Shown: piece by piece, positions 18,035-27,335 of the stretch
How positions within the stretch are numbered: the stretch's first letter is position 1
Layout: each line of letters starts with the position of its first letter
Assembly: GCF_002929845.1 (NCBI RefSeq)
Contig: NZ_PJJS01000038.1
Coordinates: 1-64,000 of the forward strand
From: Cryobacterium sp. M96
GTDB taxonomy: Bacteria; Actinomycetota; Actinomycetes; Actinomycetales; Microbacteriaceae
DNA: 64,000 nucleotides
Reading direction: 5' to 3'
Notes under the pieces: model-generated
Told to the model about the DNA's origin: nothing
What the model saw: the letters and a program-made list of their open reading frames with translations, nothing else
The model's database searches: none
Position numbers and translations under genes: made by a program

Positions 18035-19021
18035 ATGACTACCGTTGCCGCTGTCGAGGTGAATGCCCGCAGCATCCGCCGCATCGCCCTCAGCCACACA
18101 CTGAGCCGCTGGGATGTGCGCTTCTCGCCCTACCTCTACATCTCCCCCTTCTTCCTCGTCTTCGCCGTCATGGGCCTCTTCCCGCTGCTGTACACGGCGT
18201 GGGTGTCGGTGCACGACTGGAACCTCATCGGCGGCCAGGGCGACTTCGTCGGCCTGGAGAACTTCGTCACGGTGCTGAGCCAGGGATACTTCTGGAACTC
18301 CCTGCGCAACACCTTCAGCATCTTCCTGCTCTCGAGCATCCCCCAGATCATCGTCGCGCTCGGCATCGCCGCCGTGCTCGACTTCAACCTGCGCGGAAAG
18401 ACCTTCTGGCGCATGGGCGTGCTCCTTCCCTACGTCGTGGCCCCGGTCGCCGTCGCACTCATCTTCAACGACCTCTTCGGCGACAAGTTCGGCTTGATCA
18501 ACAGCGCGATCATGAGCCTGGGCCTCGAGCCCGTGCGCTGGCACGTCGACGTGATCCCCAGCCACCTCGCCATCGCCACAATGGTGAACTTCCGCTGGAC
18601 CGGTTACAACGCCCTTATCTTCCTCGCCGCCATGCAGGCCGTCCCGCGCGATTACTACGAGGCCGCCATCATCGACGGCGCCAACCGCTGGCGCACCTTC
18701 GGGTCGATCACCCTGCCGCTGCTGCGACCGATCATCATCTTCGTCATCCTGACCTCGACGATCGGCGGGCTGCAGATCTTCGACGAGGCACGCATGTTCG
18801 ACAACGTCGGCCAGGGCGGAGCCAGTCGCCAGTGGCAGACGCTCACCCTGTACATCTACGAACTCGGCTGGAACCAGCGCAACTTCGGCCGGGCGTCCGC
18901 CGTGGCCTGGCTCCTGTTCCTGATCATCATCCTCATCGCTGTCATCAACTTCCTCATCACCCGTCGCATCGCGGGCACCGGCGACCGCAAGCTGCGCGTC
19001 CGCGCGAAAGGCATCTCATGA
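18035..19021 (+). CDS. carbohydrate ABC transporter permease, MalF type
   Basis: First membrane subunit of the CUT1 importer, 328 residues with about six transmembrane helices. The first helix region YLYISPFFLVFAVMGLFPLLY is typical, and the cytoplasmic EAA loop is seen as YYEAAIIDGANRWRTFGSITLPLLRP, which contacts the ATPase. The start at 18035 has GAAGGAC upstream; the longer open frame is repeat DNA. Its stop overlaps the next ATG by four bases. Confidence 0.95.
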   Translation: MTTVAAVEVNARSIRRIALSHTLSRWDVRFSPYLYISPFFLVFAVMGLFPLLYTAWVSVHDWNLIGGQGDFVGLENFVTVLSQGYFWNSLRNTFSIFLLSSIPQIIVALGIAAVLDFNLRGKTFWRMGVLLPYVVAPVAVALIFNDLFGDKFGLINSAIMSLGLEPVRWHVDVIPSHLAIATMVNFRWTGYNALIFLAAMQAVPRDYYEAAIIDGANRWRTFGSITLPLLRPIIIFVILTSTIGGLQIFDEARMFDNVGQGGASRQWQTLTLYIYELGWNQRNFGRASAVAWLLFLIIILIAVINFLITRRIAGTGDRKLRVRAKGIS

Positions 19022-19856
19022 GCAAGACCATCATCGGCGGGCACGACCGTCGGCCGTCCCTCTGGGTCTACGGCATCCTGATCGCGGTTATCCTCGGCTC
19101 GGCCTTCCCGATCTGGTGGTCGTTCCTGATCGGCAGCCAGGATGCCTCCGCGCTGAACCAGAACGGGATGATGTGGATCCCGGGCGGTAACTTCATCGCC
19201 AACGCGGCCACGGTCATCGACAGCATCCCGTTCTGGACGGCGCTCGGCAACAGCATCATCGTGTCGTCCGTGGTGTCGCTCAGCGTCGTGATGTTCTCGA
19301 CGCTCGCCGGCTACGCCTTCGCCAAGCTGAAGTTCCGCGGCCGGGAAGGTCTGCTCATCTTCGTGATCGCGACCATGGCCGTGCCGACCCAGCTCGGCGT
19401 CGTGCCCCTGTTCATCGTCATGTCAAGGCTCGGCTGGACCGGCAGCCTCTGGGCCGTCATCGCGCCCGCCATGGTGACCGCGTTCGGCGTGTTCTGGATG
19501 ACCCAGTACCTGCGCGACGCACTGCCCGACGAGCTGATCGAGGCGGTGCGCATGGACGGAGCGTCGATGATCCGCAGCTTCTGGCACATCGGTCTCCCGG
19601 CCGCCCGCCCGGCCGCGGCGATGCTCGCCCTGTTCACGTTCATCGGCACCTGGACCAACTTCTTCTGGCCGTTCATCGTGCTCGGCCCCGGCAACCCGAC
19701 CCTCCCGGTTGCACTGCAGCAGCTGCAGGCCGCCTTCTACGTCGACTACTCGCTCGTGCTGGCCGGCGTGGTGCTCTCGATCATCCCGCTGATCCTGGTC
19801 TTCATCTTCCTGGGTAAGCAGCTCGTGGCCGGAATCATGCAGGGCGCGGTCAAGGG

Positions 19857-19860
<4 letters not shown>
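19018..19860 (+). CDS. carbohydrate ABC transporter permease, MalG type
   Basis: Second membrane subunit, 280 residues and about six helices. The EAA loop reads ELIEAVRMDGASMIRSFWHIGLPAARP. It overlaps the upstream permease stop (ATGA) and its own stop overlaps the beta-glucosidase start (ATGA), so the three genes are translationally coupled. Confidence 0.95.
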
Positions 19861-21314
<1,454 letters not shown>

Positions 21315-21354
21315 ACCGGAACCGCGAGGGATGCGGGCAAAATATAATGGCGTC

Positions 21355-22383
21355 ATGATAACGAGTGTGCGCCAGGTCCGTCCTTCGCAGCCCACCCTGG
21401 AAATGGTGGCCGAGGTGGCCGGGGTTTCCCGGGCCACCGTGAGCCGGGTCGTGAACGGGTCCACCAGGGTCAGCCCAGAGATCGTCGCCTCGGTGACGGA
21501 CGCCATCAACCAGCTCAACTATGTTCCGAACCGGGCGGCCCGCTCGCTCGCGAGCCGGCAGACCGAGGCCGTGGCCCTGGTCGTGCCTGAGGATATGACC
21601 CGGTTCTTCGGTGATCCCTACTTCGCCGCGGTCGTGCAGGGCATCACCCGCCGACTCGACCAAAGTGATTACACGCTCAACCTGCTCGTTGCGTCGAGCG
21701 ACCCACGGCACAAGACTCTGCGCTACCTGCGCTCGGGCAACGTCGACGGAGCGCTCATCATCTCGCACCACACCGGCGACGACTTCGTGGCCGAACTCGA
21801 CAAGACCATGCCGGTGGTCTTCGGCGGCCGGCCGTCGAACGCGGACAACCTCGCCGCCTACTTCGTTGACGTCGACAACGCGGCGGGTGCCGAGACGGGC
21901 ACCCAGCACCTCGTCGACATCGGGCGCCGCCGCATCGGCTCGATCGCCGGCGCGGTGGACATGCCGGCCGGCATCGACCGCCTCACCGGGTTCGAGCGCA
22001 CGCTGGAGCGGGCCGGGCTGCCCGCGGATGCCGTCGAACTCGCCGACTTCACAGCCGCCGGTGGCGCGGCAGCCACCCGCCGGCTGCTGGAGCGGTGCCC
22101 CGACATCGACGGCCTCTTCGTGGCGAGCGACCTGATGGCCACCGGGGCGGTGGATGTGCTGCGTGAGCTCGGCCGCTCTGTGCCCGGCGACGTGGCCATC
22201 GTCGGGTTCGACGACAGCCCGGCCGCGACGAGCGGCCCGGTGCCGCTGACTACGGTGAGCCAGCCCTCCGAGGAAATGGGCTACGCGATGGCGGACATTC
22301 TGCTGCGCCGGCTCGCCGCCGACGAGAGCATGCCGCACCGCACCCTCATGCCGACCCGTTTGGTACTACGCGAGTCGGCGTGA
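21355..22383 (+). CDS. LacI-family transcriptional regulator (CebR-like)
   Basis: The 342-residue repressor has an N-terminal helix-turn-helix (LEMVAEVAGVSRATVSRVVNG, about residues 15-35), the hinge region around YVPNRAARSLASRQT, and a periplasmic-binding-protein-like sensor domain ending in the usual dimer region. The start is the ATG at 21355. A perfect TATAAT -10 (21343-21348) ends 6 nt upstream, so the message is leaderless and the ATG at 21331 cannot be used from this promoter. It is last in the beta-glucoside cluster and most likely binds the three TGAGAGCGCTCTCA-type sites. No such site lies at its own promoter. Confidence 0.93.
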   Translation: MITSVRQVRPSQPTLEMVAEVAGVSRATVSRVVNGSTRVSPEIVASVTDAINQLNYVPNRAARSLASRQTEAVALVVPEDMTRFFGDPYFAAVVQGITRRLDQSDYTLNLLVASSDPRHKTLRYLRSGNVDGALIISHHTGDDFVAELDKTMPVVFGGRPSNADNLAAYFVDVDNAAGAETGTQHLVDIGRRRIGSIAGAVDMPAGIDRLTGFERTLERAGLPADAVELADFTAAGGAAATRRLLERCPDIDGLFVASDLMATGAVDVLRELGRSVPGDVAIVGFDDSPAATSGPVPLTTVSQPSEEMGYAMADILLRRLAADESMPHRTLMPTRLVLRESA

Positions 22384-22402
22384 CACGCGCGGCTTCCCCG
22401 GT

Positions 22403-22461
22403 GCGGGTGCTGCGCCGTTGCGCGCGTGGCGCGCCGGCAGCGTAGCGGCGCAGCACCCGCG
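22403..22461. repeat. R2 palindromic repeat, copy 1
   Basis: GCGGGTGCTGCGCCG (22403-22417) is perfectly inverted at 22447-22461. The 52 bp at 22403-22454 match 38789-38840 with four differences. It lies between the convergent lacI and LLM oxidoreductase genes and could act as a bidirectional terminator. Confidence 0.85.
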
Positions 22462-22502
22462 CACCGGCAATACCGGCGGGACCGGCAGGACGGGCAGGGC
22501 GG

Positions 22503-23429
22503 TCAGGCCAGCTGAGGCATGACCTCGCGGGCGATGAAGTCCAAGTGGCCGAGGTCGGACAGGTCCATGATCTGCAGGTAGACGCACTCGACCCCGTCGT
22601 GGGCGAGGGCGCCGAGGCGGTCCACGACCTCGGACGCCGTGCCGGCCACGCCGTGCGCCCGCAGCTCGGCCGGTTCCCGGCCCGCGGCCGCGGCCCGGCG
22701 AATGAAGTCTGCCTCGTTCGCGCCCGCGACGGCGATCAGCGCCGCCGAGTACACCAGCTCACGGGGATCGCGACCGATGGCCGCGCATGCAGCGCGCACG
22801 CCGGCGAACTTGGCCGGGACATCCGCGAAATCCGGGAACGGCAGGTTGAACTCGGTGGCGAAGCGGGCAGCCAGGGCCGGGGTACGCCTGGCGCCGCCAC
22901 CGCCCACGATCACCGGGATGCGGGCCTGCACGGGCTTGGGCAGGGCGGGCGAGTCGACGAGCGTGTAGTGCTCGCCGGCGAAGCTGTAGCGGTCGCCGAC
23001 CGGGGTCTCCCAGAGCCCGGTCACGATCTCCAGCTGCTCCTCGAGCATGCCGAACCGCCTGGCCGGGAACGGGATGCCGTAGGCCAGGTGTTCCTGCTCG
23101 AACCAGCCGGTGCCGAGGCCGAGCTCGACCCGCCCGCCCGACATCTGGTCGACCTGCGCCACCTGGATCGCGAGGATCCCCGGCGGACGGTAGGTCACCG
23201 ACGAGACCAAAGTGCCGAGGCGGATGCGCCGGGTCTCCCGGGCGAGGCCCGCCAGGGTGGTCCACGCATCCGTCGGCCCCGGCAGCACGGGAGCCGTGTC
23301 TCCCATCGCGAGGTAGTGGTCGGAGCGGAAGAACGCGTCGAAGCCGAGCGTCTCCGTGGCCTGGGCCACGGCGAGGATGTCGTCGTAGGAGGCACCCTGC
23401 TGCGGTTCGGTGAAAATGCGAAGTCTCAT
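22503..23429 (-). CDS. LLM-class F420-dependent oxidoreductase
   Basis: A luciferase-like monooxygenase-fold enzyme of 308 residues. Typical parts are RSDHYLAMG, the TLVSSVTYRPPGILA strand, the GRVELGLGTGWFEQEH loop, and PVIVGGGGARRTPALAARFA near residue 190. Members use reduced F420 or FMN on diverse substrates; none can be named here. The ATG at 23429 overlaps the stop of the upstream DNA methyltransferase gene (ATGA), so the two are cotranslated despite having no obvious functional link. Confidence 0.9.
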   Translation of the reverse strand: MRLRIFTEPQQGASYDDILAVAQATETLGFDAFFRSDHYLAMGDTAPVLPGPTDAWTTLAGLARETRRIRLGTLVSSVTYRPPGILAIQVAQVDQMSGGRVELGLGTGWFEQEHLAYGIPFPARRFGMLEEQLEIVTGLWETPVGDRYSFAGEHYTLVDSPALPKPVQARIPVIVGGGGARRTPALAARFATEFNLPFPDFADVPAKFAGVRAACAAIGRDPRELVYSAALIAVAGANEADFIRRAAAAGREPAELRAHGVAGTASEVVDRLGALAHDGVECVYLQIMDLSDLGHLDFIAREVMPQLA

Positions 23430-24436
23430 GCTCCCAGCCTCGCCCCGGGCCGGTCGGCGCCGAAATCGAACAGCGCCGGCTGGGCCGGCTCCGGCGCGGC
23501 CGGCTCGGGCACGGCCGGCTCGGGCACGGCCGGCTCGAATCCGCCGGGCAGGAACTCCACCGCGGGCAGTAGCGCGAAGCGCGTGCGCATGACCTGGATC
23601 GACTCGGGGTTCTGGTCCACCAGCACGAAGCGGCGGCCGAGGGCCGCGGCAACCGCACCCGTCGTGCCGCTGCCGGCGAAGAAGTCGAGCACCCAGTCCC
23701 CCTCGCGGCTGGACGCCTGGATCATACGGCGCAGGATGCCGACGGGCTTCTGGGTGGGATAACCGGTCTTTTCCTTGCCGGTGGGCGACACGATCGTGTG
23801 CCACCAGACATCCGTCGGCAGCTTGCCCTTCGCGACCTTCTCGGGGGTGACCAGACCGGGCGCCATATAGGGCTCACGGTCGACCGTGGTCGAGTCGAAG
23901 TAGTACCGGGCCGGGTTCTTCACGTAGACCAGGATCGTGTCGTGCTTGGTCGGCCAGCGGTTCTTCGACTTCGCGCCGTAATCGTAGGCCCAGATCAGCT
24001 CGTTCAGGAAGCAGTCCCGGCCGAAGAGGGCGTCGAGCAACACCTTGGCGTAGTGCGCCTCGCGGTAGTCGAGGTGCAGGTAGAGGGTGCCGTCATCGGA
24101 CAGGAGGCGCCAGGCCTCGATCAGGCGCGGCTCGAGGAAGGCCCAATAGTCCTCGAACTGGTCGTCGTAGCCGAGCAGGTCACCCTTGATCCGCTCATAC
24201 CGCTGGCCCTTGAAGCCGGTGATGATGCCCGCGGCGTCCGCACCCAGGGCGACGGATACCGGGCTCGCCGGTGCGCGCACCGACGTCGTGGTCTGCCGGT
24301 TCTGCTTGCGCCCCGTGTTGAACGGCGGGTCCAGGTAGATCAGCGTGAAGGCCGCGTCGGGCAGCTGCGGCAGAACCTCGAGGTTGTTCGCGTGGACGAC
24401 ACGGCTGGGGGAGGAGGGAGACCACGCGATCGGCAT
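23426..24436 (-). CDS. orphan DNA (adenine or cytosine-N4) methyltransferase, beta class
   Basis: Modifies DNA with S-adenosylmethionine. The catalytic motif IV DPPF is at residues 36-39 and the AdoMet motif I FAGSGTT near residue 252. This IV-then-I order is that of beta-class amino-methyltransferases, with the target-recognition region between. The C-terminus has an in-frame repeat of a VPEPA-type pentapeptide followed by QPALFDFG. No restriction endonuclease is next to it, so it is solitary in this window. The start ATG at 24436 has AAGGA upstream. Recognition sequence unknown. Confidence 0.88.
   Translation of the reverse strand: MPIAWSPSSPSRVVHANNLEVLPQLPDAAFTLIYLDPPFNTGRKQNRQTTTSVRAPASPVSVALGADAAGIITGFKGQRYERIKGDLLGYDDQFEDYWAFLEPRLIEAWRLLSDDGTLYLHLDYREAHYAKVLLDALFGRDCFLNELIWAYDYGAKSKNRWPTKHDTILVYVKNPARYYFDSTTVDREPYMAPGLVTPEKVAKGKLPTDVWWHTIVSPTGKEKTGYPTQKPVGILRRMIQASSREGDWVLDFFAGSGTTGAVAAALGRRFVLVDQNPESIQVMRTRFALLPAVEFLPGGFEPAVPEPAVPEPAAPEPAQPALFDFGADRPGARLGA
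23466..23536. repeat. 15-bp in-frame tandem repeat in the methyltransferase gene
   Basis: Roughly three to four units of CACGGCCGGCTCGGG encode the repeated Pro-Glu-Pro-Ala stretch. The unit is five codons, so copy-number change would not shift the frame. Confidence 0.75.
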
Positions 24437-24470
24437 TCCTTCATTGTGTCAGGCAGCCTACGCTGAGGGG

Positions 24471-24803
24471 ATGACACCAGATGCAGCATCCCCGGAAACG
24501 ACCGGGGAATCCGACTCGGTCGTATTCCGTCACGAACCGGCCCTGGCCCGGTACACGCTCGAGCTCGCCGGCACCACCGTGGGCTTCGCCGACTACGAGG
24601 TCGCCGGCCAGGATGTGCTGTTCACCCACGTCGAGGTGGACCCGGCGCACCGGGGCGAAGGTCTGGCGGGCATCCTCGTCGAGCAGGCGCTCGACGATGT
24701 TCGCACCCGCACCACGCTCACGGTCGTGCCGGTGTGCCCCTACGTTGTGCGCTGGATCGACCTGCACGCCGAGTACCAGGACCTGCTCACGCGCGGACGG
24801 TAG
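24471..24803 (+). CDS. small GNAT-like N-acetyltransferase (YjdJ type)
   Basis: The 110-residue protein has the compact GNAT fold of the short YjdJ/GTLF3B type: FTHVEVDPAHRGEGLAGILVEQAL carries the acetyl-CoA pyrophosphate loop (RGEGLA), and VVPVCPYVVRWI follows as in the family. Substrate unknown. TACGCT at 24459-24464 ends 6 nt before the ATG, suggesting a leaderless transcript; GAGGGG directly before the ATG is too close to be a good Shine-Dalgarno. Divergent from the methyltransferase gene with 34 bp between. Confidence 0.88.
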   Translation: MTPDAASPETTGESDSVVFRHEPALARYTLELAGTTVGFADYEVAGQDVLFTHVEVDPAHRGEGLAGILVEQALDDVRTRTTLTVVPVCPYVVRWIDLHAEYQDLLTRGR

Positions 24804-24827
24804 CCCGCGCATTGACGGCCCCGTGGC

Positions 24828-25877
24828 CTAGGGAACCCGCCCGATCCACTCTTCGGTGCCGAACTTGGTCTCTACCAGCTCGGTCGCCCTGGCATATTCC
24901 GCTTCGGTGATCTCTCCGGCGACGGCGCCATAGAGCCCGGTGAAGGTCGCCTTCATCCGGTCGATGATCGCATCCCGGCTGAGGCCGGTCTGGCTGCGCA
25001 GCGGGTCGACGCGCTTCGCGGCGCTCGTGATGCCCTTGTCGCTGAGTTTCTCCCGGCCGATGCGGAGCACCTGCACCATCTTGTCGCCGTCCATGTCGTA
25101 GCTCATGGTGACGTGGTGCAGCACGGCGCCGCTGCCGAGACGTTTCTGCGCGGCCCCGCCGATCTTGCCCTTGGGGCTCGTGATGTCGTTCAGCGGCTGG
25201 TAGTAAGCGTCGATGCCGAGGGATTTGAGCGCCGTGAGCACCCACTCGTCGAGGAATGCATAGGAGTCAGCGAACGTCATGCCCTGAACGAGGTCGGTCG
25301 GTGCGTAGATCGAGTAGGTGATGACCGAGCCGGCTTCCATGAACATGGCGCCGCCGCCGCTGATCCGGCGCACGACGGTGAAGCCGTGCTTGGCGGCCTG
25401 GACCGGGTCGACCTCGTTCTTCAGGGACTGGAAGCTGCCGATGACGACGGCCGGCTCCGTCCATTCCCAGATCCGCATCGTGGGGTTGCGGCGCCCCTCG
25501 CCAACCTCGATCGCGAGCACCTCGTCAAGCGCCATCTGCATGACGGGAGCGACAGCCTTGGTGTGGATCAGCTGCCACTCGTAGTCGCGCCAGCCGCTGG
25601 CCTGGGCGAGGGAGCGACGGATGGCCACCGCCACCGATTCGGGCGAGAACCCGAGCAGCGTGGCATGGGCCGGGAGCGCGGCGCGCACTGCGGCGGCGAT
25701 GCTGACCGCGTCGCTGTCGGCGGACAGGCCGTTCACGGCCGCGTTGATGTCGCCGAGCGCACTGTCGGGCTCGAGGAAGAAATCACCGGCCAGCCGGAAG
25801 TCGACGATCGTGTTGTCAACGACATCGAGATCGACGACGACGAGCTTGCCGCCTGGAACTTTATATTCACCGTGCAT
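24828..25877 (-). CDS. lplA: lipoate--protein ligase family protein
   Basis: Attaches lipoate to the E2 and GcvH proteins of 2-oxoacid dehydrogenases. The 349-residue protein shows the ligase core: RRISGGGAMF near residue 168 and KIGGAAQKR near residue 236 with the conserved Lys. Unusually compared with E. coli LplA, the small accessory domain (about residues 1-90, starting MHGEYKVPGGKLVVVD) precedes the catalytic domain; this order occurs in other actinobacterial ligases. Minus-strand TAGGCT (25884-25889) ends 6 nt before the ATG, so probably leaderless. Confidence 0.88.
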   Translation of the reverse strand: MHGEYKVPGGKLVVVDLDVVDNTIVDFRLAGDFFLEPDSALGDINAAVNGLSADSDAVSIAAAVRAALPAHATLLGFSPESVAVAIRRSLAQASGWRDYEWQLIHTKAVAPVMQMALDEVLAIEVGEGRRNPTMRIWEWTEPAVVIGSFQSLKNEVDPVQAAKHGFTVVRRISGGGAMFMEAGSVITYSIYAPTDLVQGMTFADSYAFLDEWVLTALKSLGIDAYYQPLNDITSPKGKIGGAAQKRLGSGAVLHHVTMSYDMDGDKMVQVLRIGREKLSDKGITSAAKRVDPLRSQTGLSRDAIIDRMKATFTGLYGAVAGEITEAEYARATELVETKFGTEEWIGRVP

Positions 25878-25886
25878 GACGCCAGC

Positions 25887-26738
25887 CTAATCGGCGCGCA
25901 CGGCAAAACGTTTGGCCAGCCACCCGATCAGGTCGTCGAAGACATCCTCACGGTTCGTCTCGTTGAACACCTCGTGGCGGGCACCGGGGTAGGTGATGAC
26001 CCGGATGTCCCGAAGTCCCGACCGCCCGGAATAGGCCCGAACCAGCCTGCGAGCGCTGCGCTCCCCGCCCACGATGTCGTCACCGCCGACCAGGATGAGC
26101 AGCGGCAGGCCCGGCGGCAGGTCGCGGCCCGGCCTGCCGAAGAGGCGCGCCGCCTCTCGCAGCCCGAACAGCTTGGCCAGCGGGGTCGTGGTCGTGAGCG
26201 GGTCGGCGATGAAAGCGCGGGCCACCTCTGGATCGCGGCTGAGCCACTCCACCCCGGTGTCGCCGAGGTGCTTGTGTCGGCGGTTGAGGTCGCCGCTGTC
26301 CAGGTAGCCGGGCATCCGGTAGGCCGTGCCGCTGAGCACGACCGCGTCGTAATCGGCGGCGTGCGCGTTGACGATCATCTGGACCATGAAGGACCCCCAG
26401 CTGTGGCCGAGCAGCACGAGCGGCAGGTCAGGGTGAGTGGCGCGGATGATCCCACTCAGCTGGCGTACGCCGGCCACTGCCGCGCGCAGTCCGCCGGGGC
26501 CGAGGCGGCCGAGGCGGGACAGGTCGCCGTCATACTGGTGCACTCCGGTCTGGCCGTGGCCGCGGTGGTCGTCGGCGTAGACCGTGTAGCCGGCCGTGTT
26601 CAGTCGGGTGGCGAGCTCCGCATACCGCTGCGCATGCTCACCGACCCCGTGAGCGAGCTGCACGATTGCCCGCGGGCGATCGACCGGCCAGGTGAAATAC
26701 GTGATCGAGACGCCAAAGTCATCCGTGTAGGTAGGCAC
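25887..26738 (-). CDS. alpha/beta hydrolase, monoacylglycerol lipase-like
   Basis: Serine hydrolase of 283 residues. The oxyanion region is LAHGVGEHAQRY, then DHRGHGQT, the nucleophile elbow GHSWGS (Ser near 113), an Asp in LVGGDDIVGG, and catalytic His in PGARHEVFNE. This pattern is that of the Hydrolase_4/monoacylglycerol lipase group, so a lysophospholipid or monoacylglycerol substrate is plausible. Start is GTG at 26738, with a minus-strand CAGACT ending 6 nt upstream. It lies just upstream of lplA on the same strand, with separate promoters. Confidence 0.88.
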   Translation of the reverse strand: MPTYTDDFGVSITYFTWPVDRPRAIVQLAHGVGEHAQRYAELATRLNTAGYTVYADDHRGHGQTGVHQYDGDLSRLGRLGPGGLRAAVAGVRQLSGIIRATHPDLPLVLLGHSWGSFMVQMIVNAHAADYDAVVLSGTAYRMPGYLDSGDLNRRHKHLGDTGVEWLSRDPEVARAFIADPLTTTTPLAKLFGLREAARLFGRPGRDLPPGLPLLILVGGDDIVGGERSARRLVRAYSGRSGLRDIRVITYPGARHEVFNETNREDVFDDLIGWLAKRFAVRAD

Positions 26739-26824
26739 GAGGCCAGTCTGGCAGGACTCGCCCCGCGCGTCTCTGGATTCCGGTTCTTTGCCGTCGATCC
26801 TGAACTAGGCTGCGAGCAGGGAAT

Positions 26825-26841
26825 ACTTAGCGAGGCTAAGT
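26825..26841. promoter_or_regulatory. MarR operator candidate (ACTTAGCGAGGCTAAGT)
   Basis: A perfect 7-bp inverted repeat with a 3-bp spacer ends 3 bp before the TAGGGT -10 hexamer (26845-26850) of the marR gene. A dimer bound there would cover the -35/-10 spacer, giving autorepression of the marR-MFS operon. Confidence 0.7.
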
Positions 26842-26858
26842 GGTTAGGGTGGGTAGCT

Positions 26859-27335
26859 ATGGAATCTTCACCGACATCTCACGTGCTTGCGCCGGAGGTC
26901 TCCCCTGGTCGACGTGCGACGGTAGCCGAGTTGAGTCACGATTTCCGGCTGGCCAACGGCCGGCTGGCCCGCCGCCTGCGGCAGGAGAAGGCCGACAATG
27001 AGCTCAGCTCGAGCCAGTTCTCGGCCCTCGGCACCCTGTTTTTCCATGGCCCGTTCACCCTCCGCGAGCTCAGCGAACGCGAGCGGGTCACGCCGCCGTC
27101 GATGAATCGCACGGTCAACGCGCTGGTCGAGGCTGGCCTCGTGAACCGGGCCGGCTCTGCCGACGACGGCCGCAAGGTGGTGCTCACGGTGACCGACCAG
27201 GGGCGCACCCTGATGCGGGAGACGCGCAAACGCCGGGATGCCTGGCTCGCCCAGCGCATCGTCACGCTCAGCCCCGACCAGCGCCGGATCCTCACCGAGG
27301 CCGTCGACATCATGAAGGAACTCGCCAACAGTTGA
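26859..27335 (+). CDS. MarR-family transcriptional regulator
   Basis: The 158-residue winged-helix protein shows LSSSQFSALGTLFFHGPFTLRELSERERVTPPSMNRTVNALVEAGLV (helix-turn-helix, roughly residues 48-93) and the wing SADDGRKVVLTVT. The ATG at 26859 is preceded by TAGGGT ending 8 nt upstream; a much longer frame upstream is antisense to the two minus-strand genes. Its stop overlaps the start of the MFS gene, so it most likely controls that exporter. Inducer unknown. Confidence 0.92.
   Translation: MESSPTSHVLAPEVSPGRRATVAELSHDFRLANGRLARRLRQEKADNELSSSQFSALGTLFFHGPFTLRELSERERVTPPSMNRTVNALVEAGLVNRAGSADDGRKVVLTVTDQGRTLMRETRKRRDAWLAQRIVTLSPDQRRILTEAVDIMKELANS

Noticed and set aside
21331-21354. ATG at 21331 as the lacI start
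   Set aside because: The TATAAT -10 (21343-21348) lies downstream of it, so the transcript cannot include that ATG.
26825-26841. DtxR/IdeR iron box at the marR promoter
   Set aside because: Only a few positions match the 19-bp iron-box consensus, and the palindrome fits a MarR dimer better.
25113-26858. Plus-strand frame leading into the marR gene
   Set aside because: It is antisense to lplA and the hydrolase; the MarR fold and -10 element set the start at 26859.
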